Shown in pieces: positions 1-5,454 of a stretch of 7,863 nucleotides of DNA. The notes beneath the pieces were generated by a model. It was given only the letters and a program-made list of their open reading frames with translations, was not told the DNA's origin and made no database searches. Every line of letters starts with the position of its first letter. Position 1 is the first letter of the stretch. Origin of the DNA: Acholeplasmataceae bacterium (GTDB lineage: Bacteria; Bacillota_I; Bacilli_A; Acholeplasmatales; Acholeplasmataceae); contig JAUSOA010000225.1 of assembly GCA_030656435.1 (NCBI GenBank), positions 1 through 7,863 of the forward strand. Reading direction: 5' to 3'. The position numbers and the translations under genes are program-made.

Positions 1-450
1 ATATCCATTATAGGTTTTAGGATTATGCGATGCAGTAATCATGATTCCACCAGAGGCATTATAGTATCTTACAGCAAAGGATAGCATCGGTGTAGGTCTT
101 AAATTGCTATATAAAAATGACTTGATTCCTACTGCTGCTAAAACCATCGCAGCTTCTTTAGCAAACTCTTTAGAATAGTGTCTGTTGTCATAGGCAATCG
201 CGACACCACCTGTTTTATTATTTTTCTTTAAATAGTTAGCGAACCCTAAGGTTGCTTTTCTAATGGTATAGACATTGACACGGTTAGTTCCAACACCCAT
301 AAGACCACGAAGTCCTCCCGTACCAAAGGAAAGATCATTATAAAAAACTTCTTCAATTTGTTCTTCATTCAGTTGAATAAGCTCTTCAAGTAGTGTAGGA
401 TCTAAATCCTTTTGATTGAGCCAAAACTGGTATCTTTTTTCATAAGACAT
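1..450 (-). CDS. pgcA: phospho-sugar mutase / alpha-phosphoglucomutase, N-terminal part (3' end outside the window)
   Basis: My translation of the 150 codons visible here shows the N-terminal third of an alpha-D-phosphohexomutase, which interconverts glucose-1-phosphate and glucose-6-phosphate in the cytoplasm and so links glycolysis to glycolipid and polysaccharide precursor synthesis. The family marks are FGTGGLRG near residue 50, AYDNRH near residue 90, LRPTP near residue 120, and the active-site loop TASHNPKTYNGY ending at the window edge, with phosphoserine Ser141. The N-terminus (YQFWL, then LDPTLLEEL) and the motif order match the Bacillus PgcA/YhxB type (about 580 residues in full, as I recall) rather than the shorter GlmM. 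The ATG at 450 has AGGTGA six bases upstream (457-462), which supports this start. The gene has its own probable promoter just downstream of the coaX terminator. The exact sugar specificity cannot be read from this fragment. Confidence 0.93.
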   Translation of the reverse strand, partial: MSYEKRYQFWLNQKDLDPTLLEELIQLNEEQIEEVFYNDLSFGTGGLRGLMGVGTNRVNVYTIRKATLGFANYLKKNNKTGGVAIAYDNRHYSKEFAKEAAMVLAAVGIKSFLYSNLRPTPMLSFAVRYYNASGGIMITASHNPKTYNGY

Positions 451-468
451 AAATTATCACCTGTAGTT

Positions 469-498
469 ATTATATAATAATATTTAAAAAAATGAAAA
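469..498 (-). promoter_or_regulatory. probable sigma-A type promoter for the phosphoglucomutase gene
   Basis: On the minus strand a perfect -10 box TATAAT lies at 474-469. The -35 is weak: TTTTCA at 498-493 with an 18-base spacer, or TTCATT at 496-491 with 16 bases. The expected start site would be about 10 to 15 bases upstream of the ribosome binding site. The -35 region overlaps the T-tract of the preceding coaX terminator, so the two signals are packed together. Confidence 0.6.
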
Positions 499-524
499 AA
501 AATAACCAGAAATTACTGGTTATT
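494..524 (-). terminator. rho-independent terminator of the ECF S component-coaX operon
   Basis: The transcript forms a 9-bp perfect stem, AATAACCAG pairing with CTGGTTATT (plus-strand arms 501-509 and 516-524), around a 6-base loop. The downstream arm runs into a run of eight T on the minus strand (502-495). The coaX stop codon (522-520) sits inside the upstream arm, so ribosomes finishing coaX would cover part of the hairpin. Confidence 0.85.
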
Positions 525-1275
525 TACTCTTGATTTCGTTTCTATTGTAGATCGATAGTAGTCCTTTTAGGACAAGATCGGGATCTCTAGTGATTGGATG
601 CTTACAAAGAGGTGCAATTGTCGATGATAATCCACCTGTTAGAATGACATCAAAGTTCTCTTTAACCTCATCGAAAATGCGTTCGATTAAGCCATCAACT
701 TGAGCAGCAACACCATAGGTAACACCAGATTGCATGCATGCAATTGTGTTGGTTCCTAATACCTTTTTAGGAACTTCAATATCGATATCTGGTAGGAGTG
801 CTGTATTGCCTACAAGTGCCTTAATCGATATACCAACACCTGGGGTAATGATGACTCCAAGAATGGTTTTGTTCTTAATATAAATATATTTGATTGCAGT
901 ACCTAAATCGACAACTAAAATAGGGGATTGAATAGATTCTACTGCGACTGCGCTACAAATCAAATCAGCTCCAACTTCTCTTGGGTGATCTGTTTTTACG
1001 TTCAATCCAGTTTTGACACCGGGACCAACGATTAAGGGCTCGATTTTGAAATTTTTAGCTGCAATTTCTCTTAGCTTTTCAGTAATTCTTGGAACTACAG
1101 ATGAAATCGCGATGGAATGAATTGATTTCATATCGTATAAATTTTTAATCGATAGCCAATATTCATCCGAGGTTTTGGTAACCTCAGTATTGAGACGGAA
1201 GGTATCAATGATTTGAACCCCATCTGAAATTCCTATGGATATATTGGTATTTCCAACATCAAAAAGTAGAATCAT
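520..1275 (-). CDS. coaX: type III pantothenate kinase, with unusual substrate-pocket residues
   Basis: This 251-residue protein has the length and motif order of CoaX, an ASKHA-fold kinase that phosphorylates pantothenate in the first step of coenzyme A synthesis. Visible motifs are DVGNTN at residues 6-11 (phosphate loop), PGVKTGLN at 85-92, GAD at 102-104 with the likely catalytic base Asp104, DLGTA at 123-127, GTNT...MQSG at 174-184 and the TGGLSS adenosine motif near residue 215. Three family positions deviate. The usual Y-[DN]-P segment reads T95-DHP, the GADR motif reads GADL (Leu105), and the GTATT stretch reads GTAIK (Ile128, Lys129). The start ATG is preceded by AAAGGAG at 8 bases, a site that overlaps the stop of the upstream transporter gene. 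Co-transcription with that transporter suggests uptake followed by trapping as a phosphate ester. Family assignment is firm; the exact substrate is less so because of the altered pocket. Confidence 0.92.
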   Translation of the reverse strand: MILLFDVGNTNISIGISDGVQIIDTFRLNTEVTKTSDEYWLSIKNLYDMKSIHSIAISSVVPRITEKLREIAAKNFKIEPLIVGPGVKTGLNVKTDHPREVGADLICSAVAVESIQSPILVVDLGTAIKYIYIKNKTILGVIITPGVGISIKALVGNTALLPDIDIEVPKKVLGTNTIACMQSGVTYGVAAQVDGLIERIFDEVKENFDVILTGGLSSTIAPLCKHPITRDPDLVLKGLLSIYNRNEIKSK

Positions 1276-1288
1276 TTCAGTTACTCCT

Positions 1289-2053
1289 TTATTGTTTTTC
1301 TTTAACTTTCTGTAAGGCTAAAAGGATTGGCGTTCCGATAAATGCTGCAAGAATAGCCTCAACAAGCCCATTGGTTACAGCAATTGATACAATAAGACCA
1401 AAGAGTTGATCGGATGGAATTAGGGTTGTAACTAGCGCTCTTTCAAATACTACTAAAGCTGTTAGCACCAAAACTGTATGAATAAATGTTGCAAGAATTA
1501 ATGTTGAAGGAATCAAGATTTTATCATGATCAGACTTTTTAATAAATGCGTAATATCCCATAATAAAGCCAACATTGATGACTAGAAATAGAATTGTAAT
1601 CAGTGTTGAATTCCATGCAGTAAAGCCAATGATTGCTTGACCTGCATAATAAATCCCTAATGATGTTATCAAGGTAACCAAACCAAAAATATATATATCT
1701 GAATTCTTGACTTTCACTTCGATGACTTTAAATAGCTCTACGATATAAATCGCAGCAAGTGCAAATAAAAGTCTAGGTAATACAGATACTAGTGGGTTCA
1801 CAAATGCTGGGTCTAGTGGACCAGTAGGTGTCGTTGCTGCACGAATCAATGAACCTAATCCAAAAAATAAGGCTAACACTAAACTGTATTTTTTTGGCAA
1901 CAAAAAAACACCAATCAAGACAGGAATGTGTATCAATGTTAGAGCAACTGTACCAATCGTTATATAACCAATTTGAGGTACAAATGTCATCAACAAGATA
2001 ATTGCTGCAAAAACCGATGCGAGAGTTAAATCTTTAATTTCATTTTTTTCCAT
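1289..2053 (-). CDS. ECF transporter S component, probably pantothenate-specific (PanT-like)
   Basis: This 254-residue, very hydrophobic membrane protein carries features of the substrate-binding S component of energy-coupling-factor vitamin transporters. Helix 1 has the AxxxA contact motif (Ala12-Ser-Val-Phe-Ala16) used to dock on EcfT. It is followed by LIHIPVLIG (40-48), a G-L-G-S-L segment (65-69), NPLVSVLPRLLFAL (86-99), and a last helix with TNGLVEAILAAFIGTPI, all typical of the broad ECF S family that includes PanT. Family members usually have six helices in about 180-200 residues. Here two more hydrophobic segments (about 120-143 and 150-171) lie between the fourth and the penultimate family helices, giving about eight. 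AGGAG lies six bases before the ATG. The gene stops 13 bases before coaX, so pantothenate is the likely cargo, but this rests on context. The EcfA/EcfT energising module is not in the window. Confidence 0.85.
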   Translation of the reverse strand: MEKNEIKDLTLASVFAAIILLMTFVPQIGYITIGTVALTLIHIPVLIGVFLLPKKYSLVLALFFGLGSLIRAATTPTGPLDPAFVNPLVSVLPRLLFALAAIYIVELFKVIEVKVKNSDIYIFGLVTLITSLGIYYAGQAIIGFTAWNSTLITILFLVINVGFIMGYYAFIKKSDHDKILIPSTLILATFIHTVLVLTALVVFERALVTTLIPSDQLFGLIVSIAVTNGLVEAILAAFIGTPILLALQKVKEKQ

Positions 2054-2076
2054 TTTCTTCTCCTTTTTAGGCCACG

Positions 2077-2087
2077 ATGGGTCCCAT
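2077..2087. promoter_or_regulatory. 11-base palindrome in the S component-coaX leader, possible operator
   Basis: ATGGG-T-CCCAT is a perfect inverted repeat with one central base. It begins about 10 bases downstream of the -10 box, at or just after the expected transcription start, and is notably GC-rich for an otherwise AT-rich leader. The position suits a repressor operator. The leader of roughly 35-40 bases is too short for a known riboswitch. Function is inferred from position only, and such a short repeat can arise by chance. Confidence 0.35.
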
Positions 2088-2097
2088 AAGTACTTTA

Positions 2098-2126
2098 ATT
2101 ATATAACGTTTAAATACGAATTACAA
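2098..2126 (-). promoter_or_regulatory. sigma-A type promoter for the S component-coaX operon
   Basis: On the minus strand TTGTAA (2126-2121) and TATAAT (2103-2098) are separated by exactly 17 bases, a near-consensus housekeeping promoter. It lies between the terminator of the upstream operon and the S component gene, leaving a leader of roughly 35-40 bases that ends in an AAAAAGGAG ribosome binding site. Confidence 0.82.
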
Positions 2127-2135
2127 GGCGTAGAG

Positions 2136-2165
2136 AAAAAAAAACAATCCGAACTGGATTGTTTT
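2136..2165 (-). terminator. rho-independent terminator after the aldo/keto reductase gene
   Basis: The minus strand shows a perfect 10-bp stem AAAACAATCC/GGATTGTTTT (plus-strand arms 2141-2150 and 2156-2165) with a 5-base loop. The downstream arm continues into a run of nine T (2144-2136). It begins six bases after the reductase stop codon and closes the trmB-peptidase-reductase operon. Confidence 0.92.
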
Positions 2166-2171
2166 GATCAC

Positions 2172-3011
2172 TTAGTCTATGTAGGGTCCCCAGGGACTGT
2201 TGTCTGGATCGGTATAAACACGTTTTCCGCGGTTTAAATCGTTAATTAATGAAACATCCTCTTGACTTAATTGAATATCCTTCGCCTTGAAATTCTCTTC
2301 AATGCGCTCTGGTGTTACCGATTTTGGAATCATAATGACTCCATTTCTAAGTCCCCAAGCAAAAACAATTTGAGGAATAGATGCATTGTATTTTTTAGCG
2401 ATATCACCTAATGTTTCACCCCAAATACCTTCAAATACGCCACCCTTCATCAGTGGACCGTAGGATTCAATGGCGATACCTTCACTATCTAAATAAGCCT
2501 TTAGGGGCACTTGAGATAGTCCTGGATGTAATTCAACTTGATTGACCATTGGTTTAATCGTCGCTGTTTCAAATAAATCAGTTAAATGAGATCTTGTAAA
2601 ATTAGAAACACCGATTGCTTTAACCTTCTTTTCAAGATAGAGTGTTTCAAAGAATGCCCAAGTTTGCTGATTGATTAATTTGTTTTGATTTGGCCAGTGA
2701 ATTAAATAGAGATCAACATAATCAGTTTGAAGCTTAGCCAACGATTCTTCAAATTGTGCTCTCATTTTAGAAACCGTTGAATGTCCACGCTGCTTGGTCG
2801 TAATAAATATTTCACTTCTTGGAATCTTTGATTCCTTGATGGCTTCGCCAACAGATTCCTCATTTTTATACATTTGTGCAGTATCAATATGTCTATAGCC
2901 AACATTTAAGGCATGTAAGACGGTTTCCTTTGCACTTTTTCCATCAGCTACAAGAAATGTTCCTAGTCCAATCATCGGCATTTTCACGCCATTTGATAAA
3001 ATTTTGTTCAT
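2172..3011 (-). CDS. aldo/keto reductase
   Basis: This 279-residue protein is a full-length bacterial aldo/keto reductase, a TIM-barrel NADPH-dependent enzyme that reduces aldehydes and ketones to alcohols in the cytoplasm. The catalytic tetrad is present: Asp43 and Tyr48 in GYRHIDTAQMY, Lys73 in ITTKQ, and His105 in LYLIHWP. Further family marks are IGVSNF (133-138), NQVELHP, and the NADPH-binding stretch IPKSVTPERIEENF near the C-terminus, and the chain ends in an SPWGPYID tail. It resembles the 2,5-diketogluconate reductase/YvgN-YtbE type of Gram-positive bacteria, whose natural substrates are usually unknown; methylglyoxal detoxification is one possibility. Its ATG overlaps the stop of the M42 peptidase gene as ATGA, and AAAGGAG lies 8 bases upstream, so translation is probably coupled. 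It is the last gene of the trmB operon and is followed by a strong terminator. Confidence 0.95.
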   Translation of the reverse strand: MNKILSNGVKMPMIGLGTFLVADGKSAKETVLHALNVGYRHIDTAQMYKNEESVGEAIKESKIPRSEIFITTKQRGHSTVSKMRAQFEESLAKLQTDYVDLYLIHWPNQNKLINQQTWAFFETLYLEKKVKAIGVSNFTRSHLTDLFETATIKPMVNQVELHPGLSQVPLKAYLDSEGIAIESYGPLMKGGVFEGIWGETLGDIAKKYNASIPQIVFAWGLRNGVIMIPKSVTPERIEENFKAKDIQLSQEDVSLINDLNRGKRVYTDPDNSPWGPYID

Positions 3012-4066
3012 GAGTTACTCTCCTTTAATTTTTTGATTAAATCTGGGGTGAGTGTGTTTAACACCGTAAATAGCATTTTTCTCGCTGCATCTAAATCCTT
3101 TAAATCCATCATTGCTGCAGTTGAATGAATATATCTTGCAGGTAGTCCAATCGTTGTTGCGAGTACTCCACGGTTCATATCGAGTGCCTTTGCAGCATCG
3201 GTTCCACCCATCGATACGAAATATTGATGAGGAATGGAGTGCTTCTTAGCAAGCTTGACAAAGAAATCGAGTAGTCCTTGATGCATTACATTTCTTGGAT
3301 CATACATGCGGAGTAAAAATCCTTTTCCTAAGCCACCAAGTGCATCTTTATCAAGTGCATCATTGACTGGTGAAGCATCTAGTGCTAAAAAGACATCTGG
3401 GTTGAAATAGTTAACACTGGTTTCAGCACCACGTAAGCCAACCTCTTCTTGAACAGTAGCACCACATACTAAAGTAAATGGTAGTTCAAGTGTATCAAAC
3501 TTTTGGATAGCCTCCAAAGCTAATGCACAGCCATAGCGATTATCGATTGCCTTAGAAATGACACGGTTTGGATTTTTAGTATAAGCAAATGGATTATCAT
3601 ATAAGACCATATCGCCTAGGGCTACACCGTAGGAAAGCACTTCTTCCTTTGAGGATGCTCCTATATCTAAAACTAAATCAGTAAATGTAGTGTTTTGTTC
3701 TTTTTTTAAGTGAGGTGGTATTGCTCCAATGACACCTTTGATTATTCCATCCTTTGTGTGTATGTTCAAAACCTGAGAGATAAAAACCTCACCATTTAAG
3801 CCACCAATAGGAGATATCTTGAGCATACCAAGCTCTGTGATTCCAACGACAATTAATCCAACTTCATCCATATGTCCAGCAACCATCACCACAGGAGCAT
3901 CCTTAAGCTTCGATTTTTTGACTGCAAAAATAGAGCCCAATCGGTCGGTTTCAATAGTAAAGCTAGGATATTTTTCCATAAAGCCTTTCATATAGGCTCT
4001 AATATCCTTTTCATAGCCACTCGTGCCTTCTAAATCGAATAAATCCTTATAAACTTTCTTTAACAT
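3008..4066 (-). CDS. M42 family metallo-aminopeptidase (glutamyl aminopeptidase-like)
   Basis: This 352-residue protein has the length and full metal site of M42 aminopeptidases, large cytoplasmic dodecameric enzymes that trim N-terminal residues from peptides using two metal ions. Visible are His65 and Asp67 in AGHMDEVG, Asp175 in KAIDNRYG (bridging ligand), the catalytic Glu207 and ligand Glu208 in TVQEEVGLRGA, Asp230 in LALDAS, and His314 in RYIHST. The family is often misnamed cellulase or endoglucanase; a peptide-recycling role is more likely. The ATG is preceded by GGAAAGG at 8 bases and lies 20 bases inside the end of trmB, while the 3' end overlaps the reductase gene by 4 bases. Its neighbours do not reveal a specific substrate. 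All ligands are intact, so the enzyme should be active. Residue preference (acidic or broad) cannot be read from sequence alone. Confidence 0.94.
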   Translation of the reverse strand: MLKKVYKDLFDLEGTSGYEKDIRAYMKGFMEKYPSFTIETDRLGSIFAVKKSKLKDAPVVMVAGHMDEVGLIVVGITELGMLKISPIGGLNGEVFISQVLNIHTKDGIIKGVIGAIPPHLKKEQNTTFTDLVLDIGASSKEEVLSYGVALGDMVLYDNPFAYTKNPNRVISKAIDNRYGCALALEAIQKFDTLELPFTLVCGATVQEEVGLRGAETSVNYFNPDVFLALDASPVNDALDKDALGGLGKGFLLRMYDPRNVMHQGLLDFFVKLAKKHSIPHQYFVSMGGTDAAKALDMNRGVLATTIGLPARYIHSTAAMMDLKDLDAARKMLFTVLNTLTPDLIKKLKESNS

Positions 4067-4664
4067 TTTTTTCTACCTTTCCAATGAGCTGATAGATGGG
4101 TCCAAGTACTCTTTTCTTGATTTCGTATTCTGTCATATAGCGGGATTCCTCTAAATGATTGTTTATTTCGATAATTTTAAAGTGATTTTCAATATATTCA
4201 ACGCTTTCTTGAAAAAGAGTTGGATGATCAGTTCTAAACTGTAGAAATCCATGATCCTTTAGAAGATTTTGATAGGTTTTTAAAAATGTTGGATAGGTGA
4301 GTCTTCTTTTATGATGTTTTTTCTTTGGCCAGGGATCAGAGAAATTTAAATAGATGCCATCAATTGAATCTGAATCGAAATATAGATTTAAAAACGATGC
4401 ATCTCCATGAATGATTATTAAATTATCTAGCTTCATGGCTTCTTTTTTTTCAATAATGCGGTAGCAAACATTAATATTGATTTCCATCGCGATAAATATA
4501 TCATCAGGATGATCATTTGCTAGCGAAGAAATAAAAGAACCTTTTCCACTTCCAATTTCAAGAAATGCCCTTTTTTCTTTGAATTCCAGTCTTTTCGGCT
4601 CAATAATGACACCATAAGCCTCAAGGATTTCCTTGGTTGCGTATTTTACTTTTTTTTGTCTCAT
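4047..4664 (-). CDS. trmB: tRNA (guanine-N7-)-methyltransferase
   Basis: This 205-residue protein is TrmB, which uses S-adenosylmethionine to make N7-methylguanosine at position 46 in the variable loop of tRNAs. The SAM-binding motif is LEIGSGKGSF (35-44), with an acidic ribose contact at Glu61 and HGDA at 86-89. The family signature NFSDPWPKKKHHKRRL spans 107-122, and FRTD (143-146) and TEYE (178-181) are the conserved substrate-binding segments. It is slightly shorter than the Bacillus enzyme (about 213) at the N-terminus. The ATG at 4664 has only a weak GGA upstream. An upstream ATG in another frame meets a stop at once, so 4664 remains the best start. The gene follows the ptsH terminator by a short gap, has no clear promoter, and its end overlaps the M42 peptidase gene by 20 bases. 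It may depend on read-through from the HPr operon. Confidence 0.96.
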   Translation of the reverse strand: MRQKKVKYATKEILEAYGVIIEPKRLEFKEKRAFLEIGSGKGSFISSLANDHPDDIFIAMEININVCYRIIEKKEAMKLDNLIIIHGDASFLNLYFDSDSIDGIYLNFSDPWPKKKHHKRRLTYPTFLKTYQNLLKDHGFLQFRTDHPTLFQESVEYIENHFKIIEINNHLEESRYMTEYEIKKRVLGPIYQLIGKVEKNVKESL

Positions 4665-4678
4665 AATTAATCCATTCT

Positions 4679-4711
4679 AAAAACTGAAAGCGGTAGCATA
4701 ACTACCACTTT
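4679..4711 (-). terminator. probable rho-independent terminator after ptsH
   Basis: On the minus strand AAAGTGGTAG pairs with CTACCGCTTT (plus-strand arms 4702-4711 and 4687-4696) as a 10-bp stem with one G-U pair and a 5-base loop. A short run of five T follows at 4683-4679. The T-tract is shorter than at the other two terminators in the window, so partial read-through into trmB is likely. Confidence 0.7.
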
Positions 4712-4742
4712 GATTTTCTTGTTTTAGTTGATGCCAAAATAC

Positions 4743-5012
4743 TTAACCAAGTCTTCCTAAGCCTTCGGTTAAGATAAAGTCTGAAATTGCCATCATTGCT
4801 TTATCTGAGTCAGACCCAGTCACATGAACGACAATCTTTTCACCTTTATAAATGCCTAAGGACATGAGTCCCATAATTGACTTTAAGTTGACAGTCTTTC
4901 CCATTGCAGTCAAATCGATTTCAGAATGAAATGACATTGCGAGATTTACAAGTCTTGTAGCGGGTCTTGCATGAATTCCATATTCAGAAATAATTAGAAA
5001 TGATTGTTCCAT
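4743..5012 (-). CDS. ptsH: phosphocarrier protein HPr
   Basis: This 89-residue protein is a standard-length HPr, the small cytoplasmic phosphocarrier that takes phosphate from PEP via Enzyme I and passes it to EIIA domains. The active site GIHARPAT holds the phosphorylatable His14 (His15 in Bacillus numbering). The segment NLKSIMGLMSLGI contains the regulatory Ser45 (Ser46 in Bacillus) and the surrounding hydrophobic surface recognised by HPr kinase/phosphorylase. Both sites being intact suggests the full Gram-positive regulatory role, not just transport. GAGG lies 7 bases before the ATG, and the ATG shares its A with the stop of the upstream EIIB-like gene (TAATG), so translation is probably coupled. 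No ptsI or hprK is in the window. The pairing with a membrane EIIB-like protein in place of ptsI is unusual. A hairpin terminator follows. Confidence 0.96.
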   Translation of the reverse strand: MEQSFLIISEYGIHARPATRLVNLAMSFHSEIDLTAMGKTVNLKSIMGLMSLGIYKGEKIVVHVTGSDSDKAMMAISDFILTEGLGRLG

Positions 5013-5404
5013 TAGTTTTCCTCTCGTATCTTATCATTTAGGTAGGATAAGACTTCCTTTGTATGATTTTTAATCAGTAATGTGAGTTCCTTGCCCTTCA
5101 AGAATGTCGGAATAGACAGTTCGGAAAGCTTCTTTGAATCCACTTTTTTAATATCCTTTACTAAAACCTTCAATCGTTGATGCTCACTAGATAGTGCACT
5201 AATATTTTTTGGATTGCCTAGTGCAATTGCTAGTGTTTCTAAATAGAGTGTATCAATAGGTATTTGTTTAACCTTTGGTTTGCGTTTTGTTTTTCTTCTA
5301 ACGACTCTAAGGATAATGAATAAGAATATTAAAGATAATAAAACGATACCTAAGATATTTAAGATGTAATGATATTCCTCATTGATGCCCAATATATTCC
5401 ACAT
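5012..5404 (-). CDS. membrane-anchored protein with degenerate PTS EIIB-like domain (phosphocysteine absent)
   Basis: This 130-residue protein has one clear membrane helix at about residues 13-32. A strongly basic stretch (33-46, with eleven Arg/Lys) follows, predicting an outside N-terminus and a cytoplasmic C-terminal part. Residues 53-126 resemble the glucose-type PTS EIIB fold by eye: LAIALGNPKNISAL matches the first helix and loop, RLKVLVKDIKKVDSKKLSEL matches the strand and helix after the active site, and the chain ends in a helix like EIIB. Where family members read LDACITRLR with the phosphorylated Cys, this reads LSSEHQRLK. Cys is replaced by Glu74, Arg77 is kept, and the second Arg is Lys79. 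It therefore cannot accept phosphate in the usual way. A GGAGG site 6-7 bases before the ATG and a strong promoter drive it, and it overlaps ptsH by one base. I infer a sensory or HPr-tethering role. The EIIB match is from memory and needs a profile search. Confidence 0.72.
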   Translation of the reverse strand: MWNILGINEEYHYILNILGIVLLSLIFLFIILRVVRRKTKRKPKVKQIPIDTLYLETLAIALGNPKNISALSSEHQRLKVLVKDIKKVDSKKLSELSIPTFLKGKELTLLIKNHTKEVLSYLNDKIREEN

Positions 5405-5420
5405 AAAATACCTCCACTCA

Positions 5421-5437
5421 TATAGATTATATCTATA
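5421..5437. promoter_or_regulatory. 17-base inverted repeat over the -10 box of the EIIB-like/ptsH promoter, possible operator
   Basis: TATAGAT-TAT-ATCTATA is a perfect inverted repeat with 7-base arms around a 3-base centre. It completely covers the TATAAT box of the promoter (5426-5431), the classic position for a repressor operator. No T-tract follows, so it is not a terminator. The sequence is only A/T plus one G/C pair per arm, so chance occurrence in this AT-rich DNA is possible. Confidence 0.45.
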
Positions 5438-5454
5438 AATCCATTATTTTTCAA
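5426..5454 (-). promoter_or_regulatory. sigma-A type promoter for the EIIB-like/ptsH operon
   Basis: On the minus strand TTGAAA (5454-5449) and TATAAT (5431-5426) are separated by exactly 17 bases. The -35 box begins directly after the queA stop codon (5457-5455), so the promoter occupies the whole 50-base gap. The leader would be about 15 bases and contains the GGAGG ribosome binding site. There is no terminator between queA and this unit, so read-through from ruvAB-queA may add to expression. Confidence 0.85.

Noticed and set aside
2054..2135. Riboswitch or T-box in the S component-coaX leader
   Set aside because: The transcribed leader is only about 35-40 bases and shows just one 11-base palindrome, with no room for an aptamer and expression platform.
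2076..4110. Similar strings GATGGGTCC...AAGTACT at about 2076 and about 4091, as a possible dispersed repeat
   Set aside because: The second copy lies in conserved trmB coding sequence, the match has a gap, and it is too short to stand out from chance.
4665..4680. TAGAAT (minus strand) as a -10 box for trmB
   Set aside because: There is no acceptable -35 at 16-18 bases, it overlaps the terminator T-tract, and it would leave almost no leader before the ATG.
5012..5404. YajC-like protein, expected from the ruvAB-queA-tgt-yajC order
   Set aside because: The single N-terminal helix and position fit, but the cytoplasmic part resembles EIIB and lacks YajC sequence features, and tgt is absent.
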